Assembly (NCBI GenBank): GCA_017520425.1
Contig: JAFXFO010000003.1
Location: 1 to 64,000, forward strand
Direction of reading: 5' to 3'
Origin: Lachnospiraceae bacterium
GTDB lineage: Bacteria > Bacillota > Clostridia > Lachnospirales > Lachnospiraceae
DNA: 64,000 bases
The notes under the pieces are model-generated. The model was not told the DNA's origin. It saw nothing but the letters and a program-made list of their open reading frames with translations, and ran no database searches. Position numbers and translations under genes: made by a program. Below, in pieces: positions 26,791-36,523 of this stretch (its first letter is position 1; each line of letters begins with the position of its first letter).

Positions 26791-29301
26791 CTAATGCACA
26801 ATCTCATAGACACTTCTTACTCTAAACTCCTTCGCATCCCCTTCCAAAATCTGCACGCATCTTTCTCCGGGATTCATGTCAAAGAAGTTGTCGGAAAGTC
26901 TCACATCTCCGTCCACGCCTTCTATTTCTACGAAGCGGGCAAAATGCTTTGCCTTCACCGTCAGCTTATCTCCATCACGGGTAAGCTCCAGCTCCGGATC
27001 CACAAACTCAAAATGCTTGGGAGGTGTAAAAAGGCTGGTTCCGCTTGAAATCTCTTGACCATACACCTCAAAGCTGTAACTAAAATAATACTTCAACTCA
27101 TCATATTCTGAGAAATCCAGCTTCTTTAACCATAACGCACTTAACGGATCTACCATTACATTTTCAGTGCCCTGCTCTACGATTTCTCCATAGGCATCCC
27201 GCAAGCTCCAACGAACAACACCTTCAACCGACTCAAAGGTTTCATTCGTTACGCAAAGGGTGGCTGACTTCTCAATAGGCGCCGGCTCTGCGATACAGAA
27301 AGGTCTCTCGGAAAGCTCACCTACTTCCCTGCAGGAAATCATCACCGGTGCAAACATTCTCTTCTCCGCATAGTGAAGTGCCTTCCATCTGCCAAAGTAA
27401 TCAATACTTGCCCAGGAAGCCACCGGCCAGATATCGTTTAACTGCCACACCACAGTACCCATGCACTGTCCTCTGTGACGTCTGAAATGCTCCACACCAT
27501 AGCGTATGGCATCTGCCTGCAAAAGTTGGGAAGCATATAATAAACTGTCAAAATCTTTCGGATACTGATACATAGCAGACAGATAGTTCAAAATCTTACC
27601 GTTAGCCGCTGCGTTTCTCTGATGCATTTCCATCACTCGGGAGAAAATATTCCGATCCTTTTCCTCCGTAAAAGCTTCCACCGTCTTTAAACAGGGATAG
27701 GACTGGAAACCAAACTCTGATAAATAACGGAAGGCAAACTTCCTGTACTCCGTAAAAGGTTTATTTCCATGCCATACATCCCAGTAATGGGCATCTCCGC
27801 TGTTCTCTGCCTGGGGCTCATTGAAATTACCGCCGGAAGAAGGAGATGATGGCCAATAAAAGGTATGGGGATCCTCTTCCTTTACCACCTTCGGGATGAT
27901 AAACTCAAATATCTTAATATAGTCATAAACCTGTTTTTGGGAAGGACTCCAGGAACGATTAATCACCTGGTCCTCCATCTCGTTATTACCACACCACAGG
28001 CCTAAGCAGGCATGATGACGGATTCGACGGACATTCTGACGCACCTCTTCCTTTATATTCTCTTCAAAATCCTCATCCAATTCATAGGAAGAACAGGAGA
28101 ACATAAAGTCCTGCCATACCATGAGGCCCAGTTCATCACAGATATCGTAAAAGAAATCTTCCGGATAGTAGCCACCACCCCATACACGGATGCAGTTATG
28201 GTTAGCCCCTGCTGCATCTTCCAACAGGCTTCTGGTTCTGTCGTAAGTCACTCGCGACAATAAATTATCCTCGGGAATATAATCCGCTCCCATGGCAAAC
28301 ACATCCACACCATTGACCTGATGACAGAATTTCTCACCCCACTGGTCAGCCCCCGTATTCATGGTCATGGTACGCAAACCGATGCGACGCTTCCAGATAT
28401 CGATTACCTTACCTTCCGAATTTAACAGTTCAACCTTCACAGTATAAAGAGGCTGCTTGCCATAGCCATTAGGCCACCAAAGCTGAGGATTTGCAATATA
28501 TACTGCACCATCCCCCTCCTGTTCATACACCTGTCCGTCCGGTGCTTCCACCTTCACAAAGGCTTGCACCTCTTCCGGCACACCATATTTCTTTACATCA
28601 ATCTGAAAGCGTAAGTATACACTATCCGCCCGAACAGCCACATATTTCCTGCCCTCCGCATCCGTCTGTATCTTTGAAATGCTCATACCTTCAAACTGCT
28701 GCTTTACATAAACACCATCGATTTCTGCCACATTCACAGCCTTCAGATACACCGGACGAAACAGACCTGCATCAGGCAATCTGGGACCCCAGTCCCAACC
28801 AAACATGCAATGGGCTTTTCTAAGATGGGGGTATCCGGCCATAGCCTCGCTGACACCACCGGTATATACTTTTTCATTCTCTTCTTTTATGTATTTGGTA
28901 GGAGAATAGATTACCACCCGAAGCTGATTTTCTCCCAACTTGGCCAGACTCTTTATATCAAACTCCCAGGCACGATGCATATTTTCCGTATGTCCCAGCA
29001 AAGTATCATTCAGATAAATATCTGCCAGGGTATCGATACCGTCAAAGCACAAAAACAGCGCATCCGCTGCAAGCAACTCCGGTTCCGCCTGAAAAGAAGT
29101 CTCATATACAAAATCATTCTCCATGAGCTTCACTGCCTGCAGCTCATTGTCCCTATAATGCGGGTCCGGCATCTTATCCAGCGCCAAAAGGGCACTGTAA
29201 ACAGAGCCCGGCACTTGTGCCGGCATCCATTCTTCTGAGATACCAAATACATTATCACCCAATATTTTCAGTTTCCACTGACCGCCTAAATCCTTCTTCA
29301 T
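26791..29301 (-). CDS. GH2 beta-mannosidase
   Basis: 836 residues, intracellular (no signal peptide). Removes terminal beta-1,4-mannose from manno-oligosaccharides. GH2 sugar-binding domain (about 5-185), Ig-like domain, TIM barrel (about 320-620), C-terminal beta domains. Acid/base Glu441 in LWCGNNEM and nucleophile Glu529 in YLSEFGFQ; the IRVWGGGYYP block (371-380) is typical of mannosidases. Last gene of the unit 32291-26791. A mannose/lyxose isomerase and sugar kinase at 51-52.7 kb could take the product onward. Confidence 0.92.
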   Translation of the reverse strand: MKKDLGGQWKLKILGDNVFGISEEWMPAQVPGSVYSALLALDKMPDPHYRDNELQAVKLMENDFVYETSFQAEPELLAADALFLCFDGIDTLADIYLNDTLLGHTENMHRAWEFDIKSLAKLGENQLRVVIYSPTKYIKEENEKVYTGGVSEAMAGYPHLRKAHCMFGWDWGPRLPDAGLFRPVYLKAVNVAEIDGVYVKQQFEGMSISKIQTDAEGRKYVAVRADSVYLRFQIDVKKYGVPEEVQAFVKVEAPDGQVYEQEGDGAVYIANPQLWWPNGYGKQPLYTVKVELLNSEGKVIDIWKRRIGLRTMTMNTGADQWGEKFCHQVNGVDVFAMGADYIPEDNLLSRVTYDRTRSLLEDAAGANHNCIRVWGGGYYPEDFFYDICDELGLMVWQDFMFSCSSYELDEDFEENIKEEVRQNVRRIRHHACLGLWCGNNEMEDQVINRSWSPSQKQVYDYIKIFEFIIPKVVKEEDPHTFYWPSSPSSGGNFNEPQAENSGDAHYWDVWHGNKPFTEYRKFAFRYLSEFGFQSYPCLKTVEAFTEEKDRNIFSRVMEMHQRNAAANGKILNYLSAMYQYPKDFDSLLYASQLLQADAIRYGVEHFRRHRGQCMGTVVWQLNDIWPVASWASIDYFGRWKALHYAEKRMFAPVMISCREVGELSERPFCIAEPAPIEKSATLCVTNETFESVEGVVRWSLRDAYGEIVEQGTENVMVDPLSALWLKKLDFSEYDELKYYFSYSFEVYGQEISSGTSLFTPPKHFEFVDPELELTRDGDKLTVKAKHFARFVEIEGVDGDVRLSDNFFDMNPGERCVQILEGDAKEFRVRSVYEIVH

Positions 29302-29322
29302 ATGTATTCCTTACTCCCTTAT

Positions 29323-30015
29323 TTATTCCTGTACCTTTTCTTCCACCAACAAGCCTAAATCCCCGGTCCGCAAAAGTTCAAGATAATCCAGGGGCCTTTC
29401 TATTTTTGTTGCAGTCTCCACACCGCATCCGGGCAATCTTCCAGCGAAATGACTGTCGGAGCCACAGGTCACCGGCAACTCATACATCATGGCATACAGC
29501 TTGGCACGCTCATTCATCAGCGGATACTCCAACTGCCCTCCATTGATGATTTCCACACCATCCACATCCCTGGGAAACAGATGGATATGATTGATATAAT
29601 CTCTCTCTCTAAAAGGATGAGCATGTACGATAAAACCTCCATCTGCATGAATCTGTGCAAACGCTTTTCTGGGCTCCCATTTGTCAATATCGGGGTACTG
29701 TAGCAGCCACTCTTTACTCAAATTGTAAACCAAAAAATCCGCTGCATCCACACAATACTCAAATCCAAAGAATACCTCCAAACCGATTTTGTCTCCTTCT
29801 TCCTTGGCATGCTCATATCCCTTGCAGAAAAGCTCCACCTTTTCTTCCCAGCTCAAACTTCTGTCCACTGCACAATTGCCGTTAAAGAAATGGTCTGTCA
29901 CAAATACGCCCGTATAGCCGGCATCCTTATAAGCCCGCACCATTTCCTGTCCGGTGCTTCGTCCGCAGGCACTTCCTTCCAGCGTATGCATATGTGTTTC
30001 GTACTTATAGCTCAT
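29323..30015 (-). CDS. PHP-domain phosphoesterase
   Basis: 230 residues. Metal-binding His8 and His10 (THMHT), FVTDHFFNGN, FGFEYCV, VHAHPFRE and the C-terminal GSDSHFAGR give the PHP metal site. Relatives hydrolyse phosphate esters (histidinol phosphate, nucleotides). The start is 3 nt after the coiled-coil gene's stop and the stop 21 nt before the mannosidase, so these are tightly coupled. Confidence 0.88.
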   Translation of the reverse strand: MSYKYETHMHTLEGSACGRSTGQEMVRAYKDAGYTGVFVTDHFFNGNCAVDRSLSWEEKVELFCKGYEHAKEEGDKIGLEVFFGFEYCVDAADFLVYNLSKEWLLQYPDIDKWEPRKAFAQIHADGGFIVHAHPFRERDYINHIHLFPRDVDGVEIINGGQLEYPLMNERAKLYAMMYELPVTCGSDSHFAGRLPGCGVETATKIERPLDYLELLRTGDLGLLVEEKVQE

Positions 30016-30018
30016 TTT

Positions 30019-31653
30019 TTACCTCTCGTTCTCATCCTTTCGATGAAATTCTTTTTTCTTTTTACTACTTTTTTTCTGTTCAAGCCACTTGATAATCTGC
30101 TTGCGGTACAGGGTGATTGCCACACCGGCTGCTAATACCATTAATACACATACAGCAGCAAATATCCCCGGCTCTATCATATACAATAACAGCAACAAGC
30201 AGATAGCCATAAATACCATGGTTACGGTTCCTGTAATCACCTGATACCGGTTCAACGCTTCCTGCTTTGTTTGCAACTGTCTTTTTAAAACTTCCTGCTC
30301 CCTCTTAAGCAAATTGATACTCTCTGCCTGACGGTTCAGCATACTTTCCCGGTCCCGTCGCTCCTCCTGCAGTAACTGTTCCATTTGTTGCAGATAGCTG
30401 TTTCTTTCTCCCTTAAAGTTCTCCAGTTGGCGCATAAACTTCTCCGTACCTGCATTGGTACTTTGAATAACCTCCTGAATAAATCTCTCACGGTCCACAG
30501 CATTACTTTGCTCGATTTCCTGCACATACTGCCATACCGTGTTCTTATAATCCTCCTTCAGAAAGCCCAATGCCTCCTTGATAGTTTTCTCACGAAACAG
30601 CAGACTGTTTACCAAACCCTGAATCTGGGTCAGGCTTTCTTCCAACTCCTTGTGAAAGGCTTCATTACTCTCCCTGGTTTTCTCCAGAATCTTCTGATAC
30701 TCCTGATTTCTAAGCACAAAGGTACTGCAAATTCCTGCCAGGGTATTCTGAAAAAGCGTATTCATTTCTCGGGACTTACCTTCTATTTCGTTCCCAAAGG
30801 TAAAACGGTAATCCTCCAACACACTGCGAATGGTAACTACAAACTTTTCTTTCTCCCTATCATTCAGCGCGGTTACATCCTTCGCAAAATCCGAAAAGCC
30901 TTCCTCGTAAGCCTTCTGAATATATTTCATTAAGCTTTCTGTCTTACCCAGACTGTTTTCAATCGTTTCACGGACTTCTTGTACCCGCTCCACATTTTGC
31001 AGAGTCAGGCGGGTCAACTCCTGATTGGTTTTATGACTATCCTTCAATAACTCATCACAAATACCGTAATCTTTTTTGTATTGCTCCAGAGTTTGGGACA
31101 GTTCCTTGATAAACTGTGTCCTCTCCTCCTGATTTAGTCGACTCACCCGTCCGGAAAACTCTTCAAAAATGCTCACATATCTGTCATTAATACTTCCGAT
31201 AGTATGATTGATAGCCTCCAGACATCCGTTTATCACCACCCGCAAGCCATGAACCTGAGTCACCATCTCTTCGTTAGTTTCTCTGGCTGCCTCCGTAAGC
31301 TTGGTAACATCCCCCAGAAACTCTTCCCTATACTTCTTCAGACCTTCTAAAAGCGCCTTGGAAAAAGCCTCTCTTTCTTCTTGATTCAAGGCGGCGGAAT
31401 CCCGGGTATACTGTTCCATCAGGTCCCCCGTCTCTTTAAACATGGATTCTACATACTGATGGATATCCTCCAGCCTTTTTTCCACACGAATACAAAGCCG
31501 GTCCACCTTTTCACGATTGCTCTCCGTGTATTTGTCCAGCTTCTCGTTGGCCTGCTCCGTATGGTACATCAATGCTTCATACTTGGATAATTGATTATTC
31601 AAATCCACACTGACTCTTTGTAAATCCTCCAACAGCTTATCCATTTCTTCCAT
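30019..31653 (-). CDS. Long coiled-coil protein with two C-terminal membrane helices
   Basis: 544 residues, almost wholly charged alpha-helix from 1 to about 460, then two hydrophobic helices near 465-510 and a very basic tail (KKSSKKKKEFHRKDENER). A degenerate repeat LNxxERxxFxxxLxxxLxxYxxxF occurs near residues 89, 173 and 263, with a shorter version near 375, so the rod appears built from units of roughly 85-110 residues. No enzymatic motif. Likely a membrane-anchored cytoplasmic rod; I do not recognise a named family. Confidence 0.7.
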   Translation of the reverse strand: MEEMDKLLEDLQRVSVDLNNQLSKYEALMYHTEQANEKLDKYTESNREKVDRLCIRVEKRLEDIHQYVESMFKETGDLMEQYTRDSAALNQEEREAFSKALLEGLKKYREEFLGDVTKLTEAARETNEEMVTQVHGLRVVINGCLEAINHTIGSINDRYVSIFEEFSGRVSRLNQEERTQFIKELSQTLEQYKKDYGICDELLKDSHKTNQELTRLTLQNVERVQEVRETIENSLGKTESLMKYIQKAYEEGFSDFAKDVTALNDREKEKFVVTIRSVLEDYRFTFGNEIEGKSREMNTLFQNTLAGICSTFVLRNQEYQKILEKTRESNEAFHKELEESLTQIQGLVNSLLFREKTIKEALGFLKEDYKNTVWQYVQEIEQSNAVDRERFIQEVIQSTNAGTEKFMRQLENFKGERNSYLQQMEQLLQEERRDRESMLNRQAESINLLKREQEVLKRQLQTKQEALNRYQVITGTVTMVFMAICLLLLLYMIEPGIFAAVCVLMVLAAGVAITLYRKQIIKWLEQKKSSKKKKEFHRKDENER

Positions 31654-31676
31654 GCTTCATCCCCCTTTGCAGGTTC

Positions 31677-32291
31677 TTATGAATAATACACTTTTCCCTC
31701 TTCCAACAGATAATACTCTCCATCCGTATATTCTACCATGGATACCGCGCAATTCTTATGTACGCCCTCTCCCCAAAATTCCGGCAAGGGTGTTCCTTTG
31801 ATATTTGCCAATAGCGCTTTTAGTGCACATCCATGCGTGGATAACAAGATCGTCTTGTCCTGATAATCCTCATTCTGACTGAGTTCCTTCAAAAATTCAC
31901 CGGTACGCTTTATCACCTCTTGGAAGCTCTCACCTTTCGGCGGAATATTATACATCTCCGGTGCTTTAAAGAAATTCATGAAATCAGGGTCAGGAATATT
32001 ATAGGTCTCCTCTCCGAAGGAAAGACCCTCATAGTCGCCAAAACTGATTTCTATGATTCTTTCTTCCGGGATAATCGGTATATTGCGGTCTCCTTTTATA
32101 ATTTCGGCAGTTTCCGCCGCACGCTTTAAGGGAGATGTAAAAATCATATCTAATTTTACATCCTTGATTCCCTCAGCCGTTTTTCGTGCCAGTTCTCTGC
32201 CATAATCATTTAACTCAATATCACTCCGCCCCTGAAGGCATCTCTTCTTATTCAGTTCCGTCACACCATGACGAATAAGGTAAATAATCAT
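31677..32291 (-). CDS. Histidine-phosphatase (phosphoglycerate-mutase-like) protein
   Basis: 204 residues from ATG 32291 (MIIYLIRHGVTELNKK), chosen over an upstream Met because of the GGGAAG SD and because the RHG motif should be near the N-terminus. Catalytic RHG (7-9), LQGRSDIELNDYGRE, and second catalytic His in STHGCALKAL. These enzymes dephosphorylate sugar phosphates or cobalamin precursors; substrate unknown. First gene of the unit that ends with the mannosidase. Confidence 0.9.
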   Translation of the reverse strand: MIIYLIRHGVTELNKKRCLQGRSDIELNDYGRELARKTAEGIKDVKLDMIFTSPLKRAAETAEIIKGDRNIPIIPEERIIEISFGDYEGLSFGEETYNIPDPDFMNFFKAPEMYNIPPKGESFQEVIKRTGEFLKELSQNEDYQDKTILLSTHGCALKALLANIKGTPLPEFWGEGVHKNCAVSMVEYTDGEYYLLEEGKVYYS

Positions 32292-32321
32292 TGGTATCTT
32301 CCCTTTCTCTCTTTCTCTATT

Positions 32322-32350
32322 AGTATAATATACCTTTGACGTAACTGCAA
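32322..32350 (-). promoter_or_regulatory. Promoter of the phosphatase-mannosidase operon
   Basis: Minus strand TTGCAG (32345-32350), 17-bp spacer, TATACT (32322-32327), 30 bp before the start codon. Confidence 0.7.
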
Positions 32351-32461
32351 AGAAATTCCGCAAATTCTTTTTGTTTTTTGGTATATTTTTCTATTTCTTG
32401 AACATTCTATATCTATCGAGCAGTTTGTCACCATTTTCTTCCACATAGTTTTCAAAACTAC

Positions 32462-32490
32462 TTGACGCGCCATTCAAAACGTTATATGAT
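32462..32490 (+). promoter_or_regulatory. Promoter of the DegV-family gene
   Basis: TTGACG (32462-32467), 17-bp spacer, TATGAT (32485-32490), 61 bp before the ATG. Confidence 0.7.
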
Positions 32491-32551
32491 ACTTTATGAA
32501 AAAGAAAACGATACTTATTTTTTCCATCATTGACAAATAAAGGAGTTTATC

Positions 32552-33394
32552 ATGAATATATCAGAAGTCAAAATAGTGGCTGATTCTTCAGCCGATGTAC
32601 TTTCCATCCCGGAGGTGCCCTACGCCTCTGCTCCCCTCATTATCCGTACCACCCGCAAGGAATATATTGATAATGCGGACCTGGATGTGACCGGCATGGT
32701 ACAGGATTTACTTTCCAATACAGAAAAAACCACCACTGCCTGTCCCGGCGTTGGTGATTGGATAGAAGCCTTTGGCGATGCCAAGTATATTTTTTGTGTA
32801 ACCATTACCAGCGGATTGTCTGGCAGCTACAACTCTGCTATGGTGGCAAAGCAAAATTATGAGGAGCAATATCCGGACCGCAAGGTTTTTGTAATCGACT
32901 CTCTTTCTGCAGGACCGGAATTGAAGCTGCTTATTGAAAAGCTTCAGGAATATATTACTGAAGGCAAGGACTATGATGAAATCTGTACCTGCATCATGGA
33001 GTACAAGGAGCATACCGGTCTGATTTTCAGTCTTGCTTCTGTACGCAATCTGGCCAACAACGGCCGTGTCAGCCACTTGGTGGCAAGTGCCGTAGGCATC
33101 CTGGGCATCCGTATTCTGGGACGCGCCAGTGCACAGGGCACTTTGGAACAGCTTTATAAAAGCCGGGGCGAAAAGAGAGCACTACCCACTTTAATCAGCA
33201 TGCTGAAAGATCATAATTTTGCAGGCGGCAAGCTTCGTATCGGTCATGTATTAAATGAAACCGTAGCCCAGCAGTTCAAAGATATGGTGCTGGCTGCGTA
33301 TCCTACCACCCACGTAGAACTCTACCCCTTACGCGGCTTATGCAGCTTCTATGCCGAAAACGGCGGAATACTGATTGGATTTGAAAAGGGCTAA
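32552..33394 (+). CDS. DegV-family fatty-acid-binding protein
   Basis: 280 residues. KIVADSSADV at the N-terminus, TSGLSGSYNSA (about 86-96) and SVRNLANNGRVS match the DegV fold, whose members bind long-chain fatty acids (FakB-like) for fatty-acid kinase. Whether this one works with a FakA is unknown; none is in the window. Faces the ABC transporter with the two stop codons inside one shared terminator stem. Confidence 0.88.
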   Translation: MNISEVKIVADSSADVLSIPEVPYASAPLIIRTTRKEYIDNADLDVTGMVQDLLSNTEKTTTACPGVGDWIEAFGDAKYIFCVTITSGLSGSYNSAMVAKQNYEEQYPDRKVFVIDSLSAGPELKLLIEKLQEYITEGKDYDEICTCIMEYKEHTGLIFSLASVRNLANNGRVSHLVASAVGILGIRILGRASAQGTLEQLYKSRGEKRALPTLISMLKDHNFAGGKLRIGHVLNETVAQQFKDMVLAAYPTTHVELYPLRGLCSFYAENGGILIGFEKG

Positions 33395-33414
33395 GGCAAT
33401 ATTGCCTAGCCCTT
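33384..33414. terminator. Bidirectional terminator shared by convergent genes
   Basis: Nearly perfect palindrome AAAAGGGCTA...TAGCCCTTT enclosing GGCAATATTGCC. It contains the stop codons of both the DegV gene (TAA 33392-33394) and the ABC permease (TAG 33408-33406), a very compact convergent junction. Confidence 0.7.
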
Positions 33415-34245
33415 TACTGCACCTGCCACCACGCCTTCAATAATGTATTTCTGGCAGAACAGATAAAGTACCACTATAGGGATAACAGACAGTACCAACA
33501 GGGCCATCAGTGCACCGTAATCTTTAGCTCCGTAGGAACCCATCAGATACTGTACCGCCACCGGTATGGTCTTATAGGGAGTCCCTACTCCAATGACCAG
33601 GTAGGGGAGCAGGTAATCATTCCAAATCCACATGGCATTTAAGATTGCCACAGTTATGGCCGTGGGCTTCAATATAGGAAGCACAATCCGAAAATAAGTT
33701 TTCACCGGACTGCAACCATCCATCAGTGCAGCCTCTTCTATTTCCAAAGGAATCCCCTTTACAAATCCGCAAAACATAAAAACCGACAAACCTGCACCAA
33801 ATCCCAAATACAATACCAGCATTCCTAAAGGGTTATTCAGATTCAGGGAATCTGCCAGCTTGGACATGGTAAACATAATCATCTGAAAGGGTACTACCAT
33901 GGAAAACACAAAGGCGAAATATAGAAACTCCGAGCTTTTCGTCTTCACCCGGGTAATATACCAGGCGGTCATGGAAGTACAAAGAATGATTACCAAAACA
34001 GAAAAGACAGTAATGAATGTACTCCATCCAAAGGCAGAAAAGAACTCCGCCCGTTCCACACCGTTAATATAATTCTCAAATCCCGCAAACAATTCACCCT
34101 GTGGGAATGCAAAAGGTCTGTCACTGATAAAAAATCTTCCCTTAAAAGAGTTCATCCCCACGAAGAAAATAGGTGTAACAAACAGAACTGCCAATATACT
34201 AAGCACCAAAAACAGGATTGTATTTGATAAAGATTTCTTTCTCAT
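33406..34245 (-). CDS. Sugar ABC transporter permease (MalG-like)
   Basis: 279 residues, six membrane helices. The EAA loop is EIEEAALMDGCSPVKTYFRIVLPILKP (about 172-198), which contacts an ATPase. CUT1 family. Start overlaps the stop of the partner permease (shared base at 34245). No ATPase gene is nearby, as is common when a shared MsmX-type ATPase serves several importers. Confidence 0.92.
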   Translation of the reverse strand: MRKKSLSNTILFLVLSILAVLFVTPIFFVGMNSFKGRFFISDRPFAFPQGELFAGFENYINGVERAEFFSAFGWSTFITVFSVLVIILCTSMTAWYITRVKTKSSEFLYFAFVFSMVVPFQMIMFTMSKLADSLNLNNPLGMLVLYLGFGAGLSVFMFCGFVKGIPLEIEEAALMDGCSPVKTYFRIVLPILKPTAITVAILNAMWIWNDYLLPYLVIGVGTPYKTIPVAVQYLMGSYGAKDYGALMALLVLSVIPIVVLYLFCQKYIIEGVVAGAVKG

Positions 34246-35087
34246 CAGCTTTCCACCTCCCTATGTCTGGTGATGAACAGCTGCACCATGGCAATACCTG
34301 CTACAATCAGGAAAAACAAAACTGCCTTTGCCTGTCCTACTCCTTCAAAGCCCACTTTATCATAAAAGGTCTTATAAATATCCAATGCCAGCATGGTGGT
34401 TTTGCCGGAAGGACCTCCTCCCGTCAGTGCCAAATTCTGGTCAAACATCTTAAAGGAATTGGAGATGGTTAAAAAGAGACATATGGTGATGGAGGACATC
34501 ATCATAGGCAGGGTAACACGAAATAGCGCCTGTAGCTTTCCCGCCCCGTCAATCTTTGCAGCCTCCAATACATCCCCGGATACATTCTGAAGACCTGCAA
34601 TATAAATCACCATAATATACCCTATCATCTGCCAGTTCATCAAAAGTATTAATCCCCAATAACCATACTTGGCATCCATCAGCATCGTCACTCCAAAGCC
34701 TGACAACACCCCATTAATCATGGCCTGCCAGATATAGCCCAATACAATGCCCCCTATCAGATTTGGCATAAAGAATACAGTTCGAAACAGATTTCTACCG
34801 GGAATCTGCCTTGTCAAAAGCAGCGCCAGAAGGAATCCGAACACATTAATGGTCACAACGGCCACCATGGCAAACAGCACCGTAAAACCAAGGGCACTCA
34901 GAAAGCCTTTATTGGAAAATGCCTTTACATAATTGTCCAGGCCCACAAATTTTGCATTGGTGACTGTAGTAAACTTACAAAAGGACAGATACAGCCCCAT
35001 CAGAAAGGGAATCACAAAAGCGATGAAAAAAGCCATTAAAGTGGGCATTACAAAGAGTGGAAAATATTTTTTCATGGTTCGTTCCAT
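34245..35087 (-). CDS. Sugar ABC transporter permease (MalF-like)
   Basis: 280 residues, six membrane helices; EAA loop LEAAKIDGAGKLQALFRVTLPMM. Pairs with the permease at 33406 to form the channel of a CUT1 importer. Second gene after the binding protein. Confidence 0.92.
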   Translation of the reverse strand: MERTMKKYFPLFVMPTLMAFFIAFVIPFLMGLYLSFCKFTTVTNAKFVGLDNYVKAFSNKGFLSALGFTVLFAMVAVVTINVFGFLLALLLTRQIPGRNLFRTVFFMPNLIGGIVLGYIWQAMINGVLSGFGVTMLMDAKYGYWGLILLMNWQMIGYIMVIYIAGLQNVSGDVLEAAKIDGAGKLQALFRVTLPMMMSSITICLFLTISNSFKMFDQNLALTGGGPSGKTTMLALDIYKTFYDKVGFEGVGQAKAVLFFLIVAGIAMVQLFITRHREVES

Positions 35088-35104
35088 TCAGCATTTCCTC
35101 CACT

Positions 35105-36439
35105 CTACTGCATCAGCATTTCTTTCTCAGCCTTCCATTGCTCCTGCATAAGCTTAACTACCTTATCCCACGACATGGTACCCTGGGCATACTCTAACAA
35201 TGCCCCCCCAAAGGCCTCCTTAAAGGTCTGACTGGGAAAAGTGGTAAAAATCCAGGGAATGGATACTTTGCCGCTTTCCATGATCTCCAACATGGACTTG
35301 GCCAAAGGATCTGCCGGCTTCTCCTCCTCTGTAAAGGTGGTAAACGGTGCCACATTCATAAGCTTATTTACCATATAATCCTTACCGGTTTCAGAACTGA
35401 TTAACCAATAAACAAAATCCTCCGTAGCTTTTCTGTCCGCTTCTGAAGCCTGGGAATTGATACAGAAATAATTCTCCGTTCCCACACAAAGGCCTTGATT
35501 CTCTTCTCTCTCAAAGCCCATATATATGGGCAGGAAGCCGATGTTTTCTGCCTTTACTACATTGCCGTTTACCTCAGCAATTTGTCCCCATGCCCAGTTG
35601 CCGTTTTGTACCATGGCACACTGCCCCAGTGCAAATTCAGCCATAGAATCATTCACCCCTTTGCTTCCCAGCATTTTGGTTTCTGTAGTGGAATTCTTCA
35701 AATATAAATCAAAGATGTTCTTAAAATTCTCTTGAAAAACAAAACTTAATTCCTCTGCATCGGATACACCGTTTTCCTGATACTCCGCATATACCGGCAG
35801 GTTAGCCAAATGGGTATGCCATCTCCAATCCTCTCCGGGCTGAAGGGATGTGGATGCAAATACCCCCTTTATCCCCAGTTGCTCTTTCTTGGACTGCATA
35901 TCCTCTGCCACTGCCTTCAAAGTTTCAAAATTCCCGATTTCTTCCATAGAACCTGCTTTGGCACCCTCCGTTGCAAAGTAACGCTCCATAATTTCTCTGT
36001 TATAAATAATACCGTAGCCCTCCATTGTATAGGGGATACCGTAAACGCCTCCGTCCGCACCCTTTATCGCCAGGTCCTTATCACTTAAAGCCTGATAAAG
36101 CTGTGTATCCGACAAATCCGCACAGTAGTCCTTCCATGCCTGATAACCGACAGGACCATTCACTTGAAACAGCGTGGGGGCATCCTTCTTTACGATTTCC
36201 GATTTCAGGGTGGATTCATAATTTCCTCCCGCCGCAGTCACCACTTTCACTTTAACACCGGTTTCCTGCTCATACACATCCGCAATCTCTTCCCAAACAG
36301 AAGCCACTTCCGGTTTAAAATTCATATAATACACACTTCCCGCTTCTTCCTGCTGCTTTTCTGCTGCATTACCGCATCCTGCCAACAAGGACATTGCCAC
36401 AGCCATACTAAGTATTTTCCCTAATCTTCCTGCTTTCAT
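35105..36439 (-). CDS. Sugar ABC transporter binding lipoprotein
   Basis: 444 residues from ATG 36439, chosen over a TTG eight codons upstream because of the GGAAAGGA SD. Signal peptide with lipobox LLAGC; Cys about residue 21 is lipidated. Family 1 solute-binding protein (SBP_bac_1). The gene order binding protein, MalF, MalG, and the adjacent GH13 enzyme suggest alpha-gluco-oligosaccharides as ligand (inference). Confidence 0.92.
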   Translation of the reverse strand: MKAGRLGKILSMAVAMSLLAGCGNAAEKQQEEAGSVYYMNFKPEVASVWEEIADVYEQETGVKVKVVTAAGGNYESTLKSEIVKKDAPTLFQVNGPVGYQAWKDYCADLSDTQLYQALSDKDLAIKGADGGVYGIPYTMEGYGIIYNREIMERYFATEGAKAGSMEEIGNFETLKAVAEDMQSKKEQLGIKGVFASTSLQPGEDWRWHTHLANLPVYAEYQENGVSDAEELSFVFQENFKNIFDLYLKNSTTETKMLGSKGVNDSMAEFALGQCAMVQNGNWAWGQIAEVNGNVVKAENIGFLPIYMGFEREENQGLCVGTENYFCINSQASEADRKATEDFVYWLISSETGKDYMVNKLMNVAPFTTFTEEEKPADPLAKSMLEIMESGKVSIPWIFTTFPSQTFKEAFGGALLEYAQGTMSWDKVVKLMQEQWKAEKEMLMQ

Positions 36440-36523
36440 ATCTATCCTTTCCTCACCTTGCAATATCCTTCCGGGCAGATGTTTTCCAATAAAAAAACGA
36501 TACCAAGAGAAGGGGGAACTTTA

